Origin: CBDBCU01 sp965243185
GTDB lineage: Bacteria; Chloroflexota; Dehalococcoidia; Lucifugimonadales; UBA3495
Length of the DNA stretch: 64,000 nucleotides
Assembly: GCA_965243185.1 (NCBI GenBank)
Contig: OZ251531.1
Coordinates: forward strand, 1,364,001 to 1,428,000
Direction of reading: 5' to 3'
Positions 32,357-40,544 of this stretch are shown one piece after another. A program made the position numbers and the translations under genes. Position 1 is the first letter of the stretch. Every line of letters starts with the position of its first letter. The notes under the pieces were generated by a model. It was not told the origin of the DNA and did not search any database. It was given only the letters and a program-made list of their open reading frames with translations.

Positions 32357-33192
32357 TTGGCGCGTAAGATGTTATCCGACCGGCAGTGGGCGCGGCTGGA
32401 GCCGGCTTTGCGGGGCGACCCCAAGAAAGGCGGCCGGCCACCGCTGCAAGCAAATCGGAACACGGTTGAGGGCATCCTGTGGATTGCCCGCACTGGAGCT
32501 CCTTGGCGCGACTTGCCCCCGGAGTTTGGGAAATGGAACTCGGTGTATCAACGGTTCCGCCGCTGGACTAAAGCCGGCGTCTTTGAGCAGCTGTTCAACA
32601 GCTTGGCCGGCGAGCTTCAGTTGGACACCGTAATGGTGGATGGGACTTTTGTCAAAGGGCATCAGCACGGGACTGGCGCCCCAAAAGGGGACGCTCCCGC
32701 GACCAATCCCGGTTGGCCCAAGCCATCGGGCGGAGTCGCGGCGGGCTGAATACCAAGGTGGTGGCCTTGGCCGACGCTATGGGGCGACTGGTCAAGTTTG
32801 TCCTGCGCCCGGGCAATGCGGCGGAATGCGTGGTGCTGCCAGATTTGATTGGTGCGGTTGCCACCCAAGAACTGATTGCCGACAAAGCCTATGATACGGA
32901 CCTGATCCGTAGCTGGTTGGCCGCGGCGGACATCCGGCCGGTGATACCTTCCCGGGCCCGGCGGCGACCGCCGGCTTGGCCCGACCCGGCGGTATATGGG
33001 TTGCGTCATTTGATTGAAAACCGCTTTGCGGCCCTCAAGGAGTATCGGGGAATTGCGACGCGCTACTGCAAGTTGGGCGAAATGTACGCGGCAACCCTTT
33101 GCTTGGTGGCCACGGTAGTAGCAATGCGGGAAAAGGAAACCGGCCAGAACCCCGGGGGCTGGCCGGCGGTCAATCGCCAGCTGGCACTTTAA
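32357..33192 (+). CDS. IS5-family transposase, two frames joined by -1 frameshift (copy B)
   Basis: Frame 1 is 32357-32749 (TTG start) and frame 2 is 32713-33192, ending LAL. The slip site C CCA AAA is at 32680-32686; -1 slippage joins HGTGAPK to RGRSRDQSRLAQAIGRSR. DDE residues are in DTVMVDGTFVK, ADKAYDTDL and ENRFAALKEYR. Protein sequence equals that of copy A. Both copies appear able to produce transposase. Confidence 0.85.
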
Positions 33193-33211
33193 GGTTTGTC
33201 AACAGGCCCTA

Positions 33212-33247
33212 GGATATGCTAAACTACCCAGCAAATGCAACAGAACC
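33212..33247 (-). mobile_element. IS6-family element, separated leader-side end
   Basis: Holds the 26-base terminal repeat (33222-33247) plus 10 bases of leader up to the CTAG at which IS5 sits. Read on the minus strand it begins GGTTCTGTTGCATTTGCTGG and would have run straight into the transposase leader at 17455 (CTAGAGGAATG). The 8-bp target copy is at 33248-33255. Confidence 0.85.
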
Positions 33248-33491
33248 CAATCATCTGATTGTTAGCAGCAAGGACGCGGCGTTGCTGGTAGAGCTGGAGC
33301 CGGAGCTCTTGGATAAGGGATTCCGGCAGGGTGAGGCCGCCGGAGAATCCGGTATCGACAACAAACTCCAGTTCCCGGAATTCCCGGCTGGTGCCAGCCA
33401 CCGCTACGGAAACACGCGCTTCCAGAATGTTGACCGGCTCGACCCGACCAACCAGGACCACTTGCCCCCTAATGATGTTTGAGGTACTCAA
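33248..33491 (-). pseudogene. Clan AA aspartic protease, N-terminal half
   Basis: About 81 residues: RGQVVLVGRVEPVNILEARV, then LEFVVDTGFSGGLTLPESLI (catalytic Asp-Thr-Gly), ending RRVLAANNQMI at the IS6 target duplication. The frame runs on into the IS end and stops at 33219. The start is probably TTG 33491, which overlaps the preceding small gene. The C-terminal half lies at 19139-19319; together they form one normal-length protein. Confidence 0.8.
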
Positions 33492-33771
33492 GGGTCATCG
33501 CGGCGCTGAGCTGAGCTACTGCCCCATTCCCGCCAATAGCGCGGCCCCAATTCCAGGAGTAGGGATGCAGCTCATCCATAAGCATGGTAGCCTGGTGGTC
33601 GTTGTCGCCAATGACATAGTCGCCGCTGGCGATGTGGATAACGACAACCTTGCCGTAGTGTTCGGCTTCAAGTTGGCTCGCCAGCTTTTCGTAGATGGCT
33701 TCGCCTCGCGCTACTACTTCCGCCGGATCCATCGGCTCAATCATTTCTGCCGGATCCATCATCTCTACCAT
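33469..33771 (-). CDS. Small DUF5678-like protein upstream of the split protease
   Basis: 100 residues with PAEVVARGEAIYEKLASQLE, then HYGKVVVIHIASGDYVIGDN, a pattern common in small proteins encoded just upstream of clan AA aspartic proteases (E-x-x-x-x-G-K-x-V-A-I...SGDYxxG). The N-terminus is Met-Asp-Pro rich with a repeated PMDPAE unit. GGAGG is not obvious but AGGTGAAG lies upstream of the start region. It overlaps the protease start by 23 bases. The same two-gene arrangement occurs at 4224-4947. Role unknown. Confidence 0.65.
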   Translation of the reverse strand: MVEMMDPAEMIEPMDPAEVVARGEAIYEKLASQLEAEHYGKVVVIHIASGDYVIGDNDHQATMLMDELHPYSWNWGRAIGGNGAVAQLSAAMTLEYLKHH

Positions 33772-33915
33772 AGTTCTTCACCTCCCGGTTCTTTCTCCCC
33801 TACTAGTATAAAGATTTGGCGGCCGGGGTTCAATGGAAAAAGTTACGCCATTTCCCCGGAAAGTGCTACAATAGCCGCAAATAATCCACCGTTAACCCCT
33901 AGTGGAGGCTTCCCG

Positions 33916-34929
33916 ATGACTTTGACCGGCGTAATGCACCGGCCGGCCGGCGCTGAACCTGCTGACGAATACCGGGCGGCTACTGAAACCGCCGCCCTTT
34001 ATGACAACGCCCCCAACGGCCGCCTGAAAGCCGCCGGCGCCGATGCCCTGGACTTGCTCAACCGCCTGTCCACTAACCGGGTGGACAACCTGCCGCCGGG
34101 CCGGGGCGCGCCGACCATCCTGACCACCGACCGCGGCCGCATCCTGGATTTGCTGACGGTGGTCAACGCCGGGGATTGCATCCTGCTGCTCACCAGCCCG
34201 GGCCAGCAGCAGCCGGTTAGCGACTGGCTGGACAAATACACCATTATGGAGGACTTGACCGTAGCCGACTGCACGGCGGACACGGCCCTGTTTACCCTCT
34301 GCGGCCCCAACAGCCGCAACACTCTGGCCGCCGCCATTCCGGCGTTAGGCAACTCTCTAGCCGAACTGGAACCATACTCGGCAATAGACGCCGCCATCGC
34401 CGGGCAGGAAGCAATGCTGCTCCACCGTCCCCTAGGCGACTTGCCGGCTTACGATTTGCTAGTGGATGCCACCGCCGGCCCGGCGGTATGGGAAAGTTTG
34501 ACGGCGGCCGGCTTTTTCCCCATTGGACAAGATGCTTGGGATGCCCTGATGGTCTGCTACAGCATCCCCCGTTACGGGCGGGAGTTGGGGGATGCCTTTA
34601 ACCCCCTGGAAGCCGGGTTGATTGGCGCGGTGGACTTTGCCAAGGGCTGCTATATCGGCCAGGAAGTCATTGCTCGGCTGGACACCTATCAAAAAGTGCA
34701 AAAGTATCTGGTGCAGCTGCGTTTTCCGCCGGATGCGACGGTGGCCGCTGACGCCAAGCTGTTAAGCGATGGCCGCAACGTGGGCCAAGTAACTTCTCTG
34801 GCCGCAAACCCGGCTACCGGGGAATTGCTGGGTTTGGGCTATGTCCGCACGGCTCAGGCTGAAATCGGGGCGCTGCTGGAACTGGCCGCCCCGAATCAGG
34901 GCTATGGAGAAATAATCGCCCGGCCGTAG
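33916..34929 (+). CDS. YgfZ/GcvT-family folate-binding protein
   Basis: 337 residues from ATG 33916; GTGGAGG lies 8 bases upstream and TACAAT at 33867. The aminomethyltransferase-like fold is shown by ATETAALYDNAPNGRLKAAG, DLLNRLSTNRVDNL, TILTTDRGRILDLL and the YgfZ hallmark KGCYIGQEVIARLDTY near 240. YgfZ-type proteins bind folate and assist Fe-S cluster enzymes, rather than carrying out glycine cleavage. It is a single gene with no gcvH or gcvP nearby. Length is normal. Confidence 0.85.
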   Translation: MTLTGVMHRPAGAEPADEYRAATETAALYDNAPNGRLKAAGADALDLLNRLSTNRVDNLPPGRGAPTILTTDRGRILDLLTVVNAGDCILLLTSPGQQQPVSDWLDKYTIMEDLTVADCTADTALFTLCGPNSRNTLAAAIPALGNSLAELEPYSAIDAAIAGQEAMLLHRPLGDLPAYDLLVDATAGPAVWESLTAAGFFPIGQDAWDALMVCYSIPRYGRELGDAFNPLEAGLIGAVDFAKGCYIGQEVIARLDTYQKVQKYLVQLRFPPDATVAADAKLLSDGRNVGQVTSLAANPATGELLGLGYVRTAQAEIGALLELAAPNQGYGEIIARP

Positions 34930-35088
34930 CTTTTCGGAGCTGGGGAATAGGGCAACCCGGCCCAATACCACATCCGCCGCCGGTTCAGGAAAGCAATCCG
35001 CGCCCGTCAACTACATAACCATCAGAGCCGGCAGTTTATACCGCCGGCCCCAACTGTAGCCTGTCCAGACCCCCGGGCAAACCGCTAA

Positions 35089-35769
35089 CTACCCCCGAAC
35101 TTCCGCCAATGCCCACTGAACCAGAGGCGTGGGGTCGGCGTCGGGATTTATCCAGTTAGCCCGAACCGGATGAGCAAGGCTCAAGATGTAACGGTTGCCG
35201 GCTTGATAGGCGTAACTGCGCCACTGGCGTTGGTTATTTTCCGCAAACTCGCGAACCGGCTCCGGCGATGCGTCAAGATTTTCCCGCACCCGCTTGCCGG
35301 TTTCGCTGCCGAGACAGACCACTACCCGCACTCCGAGACGATCGATAACCGCTTGGTGGAACGGCCAGCAATCCGCCATCAACTGCTGCTTTTGGGCGGT
35401 GCTTGGCGCGTCATCGTCCTCATCGTGCTGCCAACGCCGGAAAATCAACGGGGCGGCCGGTACCGCTTGCGGGTTAAGCCCCAACTGCTCGAAAAAGTGC
35501 TTCAGCCGCCGCTGTTGCGGCCGGCTGCCCGGCTGGTTGCCGCGCCACGGTTCATCCAAGTAGCCCGACCATTCCGGCGGCCGGTGATTGAGAACTTGGT
35601 TGATTTGTTCCTCAACCGTCTCGGGAGATTTCGGGAGGCTGTCGCCGGGATGGTAGTCAATGATGTAAAGGTCCGAGGGGTGGTCAAAAGCCGCCCGCCC
35701 GGAGTATAAGGCTCGGCCGCGCTCGTTCCGGCGGGATTGGGGAATCAGTTGGACAAAATCCTCAAGCAT
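35089..35769 (-). CDS. Uracil-DNA-glycosylase-superfamily-like protein
   Basis: 226 residues, with AAGGAGCG before the start. DLYIIDYHPGDSLPKSPET early on, then PWRGNQPGSRPQQRRLKHFF, CWPFHQAVIDRLGVRVVVCL plus GSETGKRV, and SLAHPVRANW near the C-terminus. The order (a P-G motif, an internal VVVCLG strand, and a terminal H-P motif) resembles the uracil-DNA glycosylase superfamily, but the canonical catalytic GQDPY/GEAPG is not present. It may be a divergent glycosylase or an unrelated Rossmann-like protein. It is a single gene between ygfZ and GH15, convergent with ygfZ. The 34930-35088 gap shows nothing. Confidence 0.45.
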   Translation of the reverse strand: MLEDFVQLIPQSRRNERGRALYSGRAAFDHPSDLYIIDYHPGDSLPKSPETVEEQINQVLNHRPPEWSGYLDEPWRGNQPGSRPQQRRLKHFFEQLGLNPQAVPAAPLIFRRWQHDEDDDAPSTAQKQQLMADCWPFHQAVIDRLGVRVVVCLGSETGKRVRENLDASPEPVREFAENNQRQWRSYAYQAGNRYILSLAHPVRANWINPDADPTPLVQWALAEVRG

Positions 35770-35992
35770 TTCTTTACGCTCCTTCTAGGATTTCCGTAAT
35801 GGAAAGGTGCCGCCCCCCCTCCAATTATACCACTGCACGGGAAAACGGCTTATCCCCCTTGCCCCCAAAAAACTATGGCAAGACCGCCGTTCACCAAGTA
35901 TAATAACTAACACGCCTTTAACATTCAGCCGGCCGCCTGCCCCCCTAATCGCGCAATGCCCTCGGCGGCCGCTACCCCGCAGCGAGGATACC

Positions 35993-37846
35993 ATGGCTTA
36001 CCTGCCCATCGAGGATTACGGCATCATCGGCAATATGCACACCGTCGCTCTGGTCGGCATCAACGGCTCCATTGACTGGTTCTGCTGCCCCGACTTCGAC
36101 GCCCCCAGCGTATTCGCCGCCATCCTCGACGACCAAAAGGGCGGCTACTTCAAGATTGCCCCGGCCGCCGGCAACGGCGACATCACCTGCAAGCAAATGT
36201 ATTGGCCCGAAACCAACGTCCTGGTCACCCGCTTCCTCTCCCCGGACGGCGTCGGCGAGGTCATCGACTTTATGCCGGTGGGCGAACATCGCGGCCATCA
36301 GCACAACAACGAACTCATCCGCCGCGTCAATGTCGTCCGCGGCGAAATGACCTTCCGAATGGAATGTTTCCCCGCCTTTAATTACGCCCGCAGCAGCCAC
36401 GAAATCCTGCTGAACGAATCCGGCGCCCTCTTGGTCTCCGACGACCTCAGCATTCAGCTTTGCGCCTCCCTGCCGCTGCAAAAGTCCGGCGACGGGCTGA
36501 TTTGCGACTTCACCCTCCAGGGCGGTCAAACCACTACCTTTACCCTCGACGAAATCGGCGGCGACATCGACAATCCCCATCCCTTTACTGAGGAGGAAAG
36601 CGAGCGGCTGTTCGAGGATACGGTAGCCTACTGGCGCAACTGGCTTTCCAGCTGCACTTACAAAGGCCGCTGGCGGGAAATGGTGCAGCGTTCCGCCCTG
36701 GTGCTGAAACTGCTGACCTACGACCCCACCGGCGCCATCGTCGCCGCCCCCACTTGCAGCCTGCCCGAGGACTTGGGCGGCGTCCGCAACTGGGATTACC
36801 GATATACCTGGATCCGCGACGCCGCCTTTACCCTGTACGCCCTGCTGCGGATTGGCTTTACCGAGGAGGCCGCCAAGTTTATGCAGTGGATTGAGGCCCG
36901 CGCCAGTGAACTTAATCCCGACGGCTCCCTGCAAATTATGTACGGCATCAATGGCCGCCACGAACTCACCGAGGAAACCCTCTGGCATCTCGACGGCTAC
37001 AAAGGCTCCTCTCCCGTCCGTATCGGCAACGGCGCTTACGACCAGTTGCAGCTGGACATCTACGGCGAACTCCTCGACGCCGTTTATATCTACAACCGGC
37101 ACGGCGCCCCCATCTCCTTCGACTTCTGGCAGCATTTGCGCCGCCTCACCGATTGGGTCGTGGAAAACTGGCAGCGCGAGGACGAAGGCATCTGGGAAGT
37201 GCGCGGCGGCCGCCGCCACTTCGTCTATTCTAAGCTGATGTGCTGGGTTGCCGTGGACCGGGCCCTGCGCCTTGCCGAAGCCCGCTCCTTTCCCGCCGAC
37301 CGCGCCAAATGGGAAAAGACCCGGGATGAAATCTACGAGGACATTATGGAAAACGGCTGGAGCGACCGCCGCCAGGCTTTCGTCCAGTATTACGGCGGCG
37401 ACGCCCTCGACGCCTCAAACCTGATGATGCCCCTCGTTTTCTTTATGGCGCCCTCCGACCCCCGGATGCTCAAAACCCTCCACGCCATCAACCAGCCCCC
37501 GGAACAGGGCGGCTTGGTCTCCAACAGCCTCGTCTATCGCTACCACCTCGAAGCCTCCCCGGACGGGCTGATGGGCTACGAGGGTTCTTTCAACATCTGT
37601 ACCTTCTGGCTGGTCGAAGCCATGAGCCGCGCCGGCCGCTACGACCGCCAGACTCTCGACCAGGCGCGGCTGATTTTCGAGAAAATGCTCAGCTACGCCA
37701 ATCACTTGGGGTTGTACGCCGAGGAAACCGGCCACAGCGGCGAAGGCTTGGGCAACTTTCCCCAAGCCTTCACCCACCTGGCGCTAATCAGCGCCGCCTG
37801 CAACCTCGACCGGGACATCGACAGCGCTGGCCTGGTCGATTGGTAA
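35993..37846 (+). CDS. Glycoside hydrolase family 15 protein (glucoamylase/trehalase type)
   Basis: 617 residues from ATG 35993; GCGAGGA lies upstream and TATAAT at 35899. The N-terminal beta-sandwich (about 1-230) begins LPIEDYGIIGNMHTVALVGI and NGSIDWFCCPDFDAPSVFAA. The (alpha/alpha)6 barrel has GGVRNWDYRYTWIRDAAFTL near 262, GIWEVRGGRRHFVYSKLMCW near 400 (general-acid Glu) and YAEETGHSGEGLGNFPQAFT near 585 (general-base Glu). GH15 bacterial members hydrolyse trehalose or alpha-glucans by inversion. No signal peptide, so intracellular trehalose or glycogen turnover is likely. Substrate is not certain. Confidence 0.9.
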   Translation: MAYLPIEDYGIIGNMHTVALVGINGSIDWFCCPDFDAPSVFAAILDDQKGGYFKIAPAAGNGDITCKQMYWPETNVLVTRFLSPDGVGEVIDFMPVGEHRGHQHNNELIRRVNVVRGEMTFRMECFPAFNYARSSHEILLNESGALLVSDDLSIQLCASLPLQKSGDGLICDFTLQGGQTTTFTLDEIGGDIDNPHPFTEEESERLFEDTVAYWRNWLSSCTYKGRWREMVQRSALVLKLLTYDPTGAIVAAPTCSLPEDLGGVRNWDYRYTWIRDAAFTLYALLRIGFTEEAAKFMQWIEARASELNPDGSLQIMYGINGRHELTEETLWHLDGYKGSSPVRIGNGAYDQLQLDIYGELLDAVYIYNRHGAPISFDFWQHLRRLTDWVVENWQREDEGIWEVRGGRRHFVYSKLMCWVAVDRALRLAEARSFPADRAKWEKTRDEIYEDIMENGWSDRRQAFVQYYGGDALDASNLMMPLVFFMAPSDPRMLKTLHAINQPPEQGGLVSNSLVYRYHLEASPDGLMGYEGSFNICTFWLVEAMSRAGRYDRQTLDQARLIFEKMLSYANHLGLYAEETGHSGEGLGNFPQAFTHLALISAACNLDRDIDSAGLVDW

Positions 37847-37923
37847 CGCCCGGGTTGCTATTCCCCAATTCCCCATCCTCACCCCCCATTGACCAACCCC
37901 GCCCTTTCCGGTATATTACCCCT

Positions 37924-38520
37924 ATGACGATCGCAGCAGCCTTTGACACCCACCGCTACATCCAGAACCTCATCAAAAGCGGCTTCACCCCCGACCAGGC
38001 CGAAACCCTGGCCTACGAACAGGTGAACCTGCTCAACAGCAACTTGGCCACCACCCAAGACATCGAGTCCCTGCGCCTCGCGACCAGCCATGACCTCGCA
38101 GCCCTCCGCAGTGCCAACAGCCATGACCTCGAAACCCATCGCCTCTCCCTAGAGTCCAAACTCGAGGAACACCGTAGCGCCAACGCCCGCGACCTCGAAA
38201 CCCTCCGCCTATCCCTCGAAGCCAAACTCGAGGAACACCGCAGTGCCAACGCCCACGACCTCGAAACCCTCCGCTTGGCCCAAGACGCCAAAATCGACGC
38301 CCTCCGCCTCTCCCTCGAAGCCAAAATCGAGGAATACCGCATCGCCACCGCCAAGGAAATCGAAGCCCTCCGCTTGGCCCACGATGCCAAGCTCGAGGAA
38401 CTGCGCCACTCTCACGACGCCAAACTCCAATCCACCAAATACGACCTCATCAAATGGATTTACCCCGCCTTCGTCGCCCAAGGCGGCCTCATCATCGCCA
38501 TCCTTAAACTATTCGACTAG
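37924..38520 (+). CDS. DUF1640/CCDC90-like coiled-coil membrane-anchored protein
   Basis: 198 residues from ATG 37924. The N-terminus FDTHRYIQNLIKSGFTPDQA followed by ETLAYEQVNLL is the DUF1640 signature. A long charged coiled coil follows, made of repeated units (LETLRLSLEAKLEEHRSANA and variants, about 50-170). A C-terminal hydrophobic helix (WIYPAFVAQGGLIIAILKLF) anchors it. Bacterial members are of unknown function; mitochondrial relatives regulate the calcium uniporter. The gene begins 77 bases after GH15. The repeat DNA is very regular and could change in copy number. Confidence 0.75.
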   Translation: MTIAAAFDTHRYIQNLIKSGFTPDQAETLAYEQVNLLNSNLATTQDIESLRLATSHDLAALRSANSHDLETHRLSLESKLEEHRSANARDLETLRLSLEAKLEEHRSANAHDLETLRLAQDAKIDALRLSLEAKIEEYRIATAKEIEALRLAHDAKLEELRHSHDAKLQSTKYDLIKWIYPAFVAQGGLIIAILKLFD

Positions 38521-38726
38521 CCCCGCCAAAACCCCACCGTTACCCCGGCCACTCTCCCCGTCTATTACTTCCCCCCTGCCCCTACCGTCCTTCCCCCAAA
38601 GCGGGAATCCAGAACCGCCGCCAACTCTGCATTCCGACTCCAATCCCCCAAAAATCCTTGCCGCCGCCATCCTTTCCCGATAAACTAGGCCGCGCAATCA
38701 ACCCGCCCGCCCCCGGCGCGGAAAGA

Positions 38727-40103
38727 GTGGAAAGACAGGTTTTAGTGGATTTACCCCCCCAGCAGACCCGCCCCCGGCGTCCCCGCATTTTCTACGGCTG
38801 GTGGATGTTAGCCATCACTTCCCTGATGGCGTTCTTTGCCAGCGGCATTTTCTTTCGCGGCTTCACCGTCTTTGTCCCCGCCATCCGCGACTCTTTAGGC
38901 ATCAGCCAAGCCCAAACCAACCTCATTTTCTCCCTGGCCCGCGCCGAAGGCGGCCTCGAAGGCCCCTTTGCCGGCTGGCTCATCGACAAATTCGGCAACC
39001 GCGCCCTGCTCATCCCCTCAGTCCTCCTCGCCGTCCTCGGCTACTTCGCCCTGTTCCGCCTCGACCTCCTCGCCCAATACCTCGGCGGCTTCTGGGCCTT
39101 CACCCTCGTCTATCTGCTCCTCGTCTCCCTCGGCAACAGCATCGCCTTTCAGCACGCCATGTTCGCCGGCATCAATCAATGGTTCCGCCGCCGCCGCTCC
39201 CTCGCCATCTCCATCCTTGCCGCCGTAGCCTCCCTTGGCGGCCTCTTTATCGTCCCCTCCATGAACGGCGTCATCGAGCGTTGGGGTTGGGAAGTGGCAT
39301 CCTTGGCGGCCGGCTTGGCTTACCTGATTTTCCTCTTTCCCCTCTGCTTCCTGTTCCGCAACCGCCCCGAGGACATCGGACTGCTGCCGGATGGCGATAC
39401 CACCGCCCCGGTCGCCGGCGGCCCCCGCGACCCGGCCGGCCGCCGCCGCATCCTCCGCGACTACACCGTCCGCGAAGCCCTCCACACCAAAGCCTACTGG
39501 CTCCTGATGCTCGGCGCCGGCTTGCGGATGATTGCCACCCTCGGCATCCTGGTCAGCGTCGTCCCCATCCTCGAGGACAAAGGCGTCAGCCGCCAAATGG
39601 CCGCCAACCTCACCGGCGCCATGTTCGGCATCAACTTCCTTTCCCGCCTGATTCTCGGCTACTTCGGCGACCAGTGGCCCAAATCCCTGATTCTAGCCGG
39701 CACCCTCGCCGCCGAAGCTCTGGCTTTCGTATTCCTCTACTTCGGCAGCTGGGACGCCGGCATTATCGGCATAATGCTGATTTTAACCTTTATCCTCCTC
39801 GAGGGTTTTGGCGACGGCGCCGGCATCATCGTTTGGGCGGCCCTCGGCGACTACTACGGCCGCGACCGTTTTGCCACCTTGCGCGGCTACATCACCTTCT
39901 CCCACAGTTGGGCCTTAGTCGCCTCCCCGGTCTATGTCGGCTGGATCTTTGACACCTACGGCAGCTACGATTGGGCCATCATCCCCGCCGCCCTCTGCGC
40001 CGCCCTGTCCAGCCTCTGCTTCCTGTTCACCCGCAAACCGCCCCAACTAACCCGCGCCCCCGACCCCTCCCCCGCCCCCGCTACCACCGCCGCCGCCGAC
40101 TAG
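38727..40103 (+). CDS. Major facilitator superfamily transporter
   Basis: 458 residues from GTG 38727 (start uncertain; the frame is open to 38658). Twelve membrane helices in two halves are visible, beginning FYGWWMLAITSLMAFFASGI. The MFS loop motif between helices 2 and 3 reads GWLIDKFGNRALL; the second half repeats it as GYFGDQWPKSL. IFYGWW at the start is typical of the OFA/monocarboxylate-like group of MFS proteins in Chloroflexota and Proteobacteria. The substrate is probably an organic acid but cannot be fixed. Codon use here is strongly C-ending (runs of CTC/GCC), as in its neighbours 37924-38520. A hairpin at 40321 may terminate it. Confidence 0.85.
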   Translation: MERQVLVDLPPQQTRPRRPRIFYGWWMLAITSLMAFFASGIFFRGFTVFVPAIRDSLGISQAQTNLIFSLARAEGGLEGPFAGWLIDKFGNRALLIPSVLLAVLGYFALFRLDLLAQYLGGFWAFTLVYLLLVSLGNSIAFQHAMFAGINQWFRRRRSLAISILAAVASLGGLFIVPSMNGVIERWGWEVASLAAGLAYLIFLFPLCFLFRNRPEDIGLLPDGDTTAPVAGGPRDPAGRRRILRDYTVREALHTKAYWLLMLGAGLRMIATLGILVSVVPILEDKGVSRQMAANLTGAMFGINFLSRLILGYFGDQWPKSLILAGTLAAEALAFVFLYFGSWDAGIIGIMLILTFILLEGFGDGAGIIVWAALGDYYGRDRFATLRGYITFSHSWALVASPVYVGWIFDTYGSYDWAIIPAALCAALSSLCFLFTRKPPQLTRAPDPSPAPATTAAAD

Positions 40104-40147
40104 CAACTCCGCCCCACCCGCCACCCGCCGTCATTCCCCCTCTTAAC

Positions 40148-40182
40148 GTCATTCCCACGAAAGTGGGAATCCAGAAATACCG
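40148..40182. repeat. Half copy of the hairpin MITE
   Basis: GTCATTCCCACGAAAGTGGG followed by AATCCAGAAATACCG matches the left half of copy 1 at 7838; the right half is absent. It lies in the 440-base gap between the MFS gene and the secreted-protein gene, which otherwise holds a hairpin at 40321 and the conserved leader from 40350. Confidence 0.7.
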
Positions 40183-40320
40183 CCCTTAAAAACTCCCCAA
40201 ACTCCTAACCCCTTCTCCTATATCATTCCGAGGCGATAGCCGAGGAATCTCGACTTCACGCCCGCAACCACCCACACCACAACCAGCCATCCCCCAATCC
40301 AAAAAGTTTTGAGTGGGCGC

Positions 40321-40358
40321 GGGGGAACTTTTACAAAAGTTCCCCCACCATATTTTTT
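40321..40358. terminator. Hairpin terminator
   Basis: Perfect 12-bp stem GGGGGAACTTTT / AAAAGTTCCCCC with a 2-base loop, followed by ACCATATTTTTT. It probably ends the MFS transcript and insulates the following leader. Confidence 0.55.
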
Positions 40359-40544
40359 CGCCCCCCTCCCGGGACCCAAAATTTTTAATTTCCCCAACCC
40401 CTCCGGTAGCCAACCCCGCCCCTCCCAATTTCCCAAAATCGCTAGAAAGGCCGCCCTACCTGTCAAGGGGTAGGGCGGCCTTTTCTATTCTTTTATTACC
40501 GGCTTATCCCCGGTATTAAAAACGCCCGCCGCTGGGAGGTTCTT
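40350..40544 (+). promoter_or_regulatory. Conserved leader with stem-loop, copy 2
   Basis: Aligns with 28855-29048. The stem is at 40443-40487 (TAGAAAGGCCGCCCTACC, loop TGTCAAGG, closing arm GGTAGGGCGGCC). The stem pair that is A-T in copy 1 is T-A here while loop and flanks stay the same. It is followed by TTTTATTACCGGCTTATCCC, CGGTATTAAAAA and GGGAGG. Confidence 0.6.

Larger units (their letters stand above)
32293..33209 (+). mobile_element. IS5-family (IS427-like) insertion sequence, copy B
   Basis: 917 bp, same ends and products as copy A (16536-17452) but in the opposite orientation. The left end abuts CTAG at 32290-32293 and the right end CTAG at 33209-33212, with TA duplicated. Flanks: left, the truncated membrane gene; right, the IS6 leader and terminal repeat. 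Confidence 0.9.
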
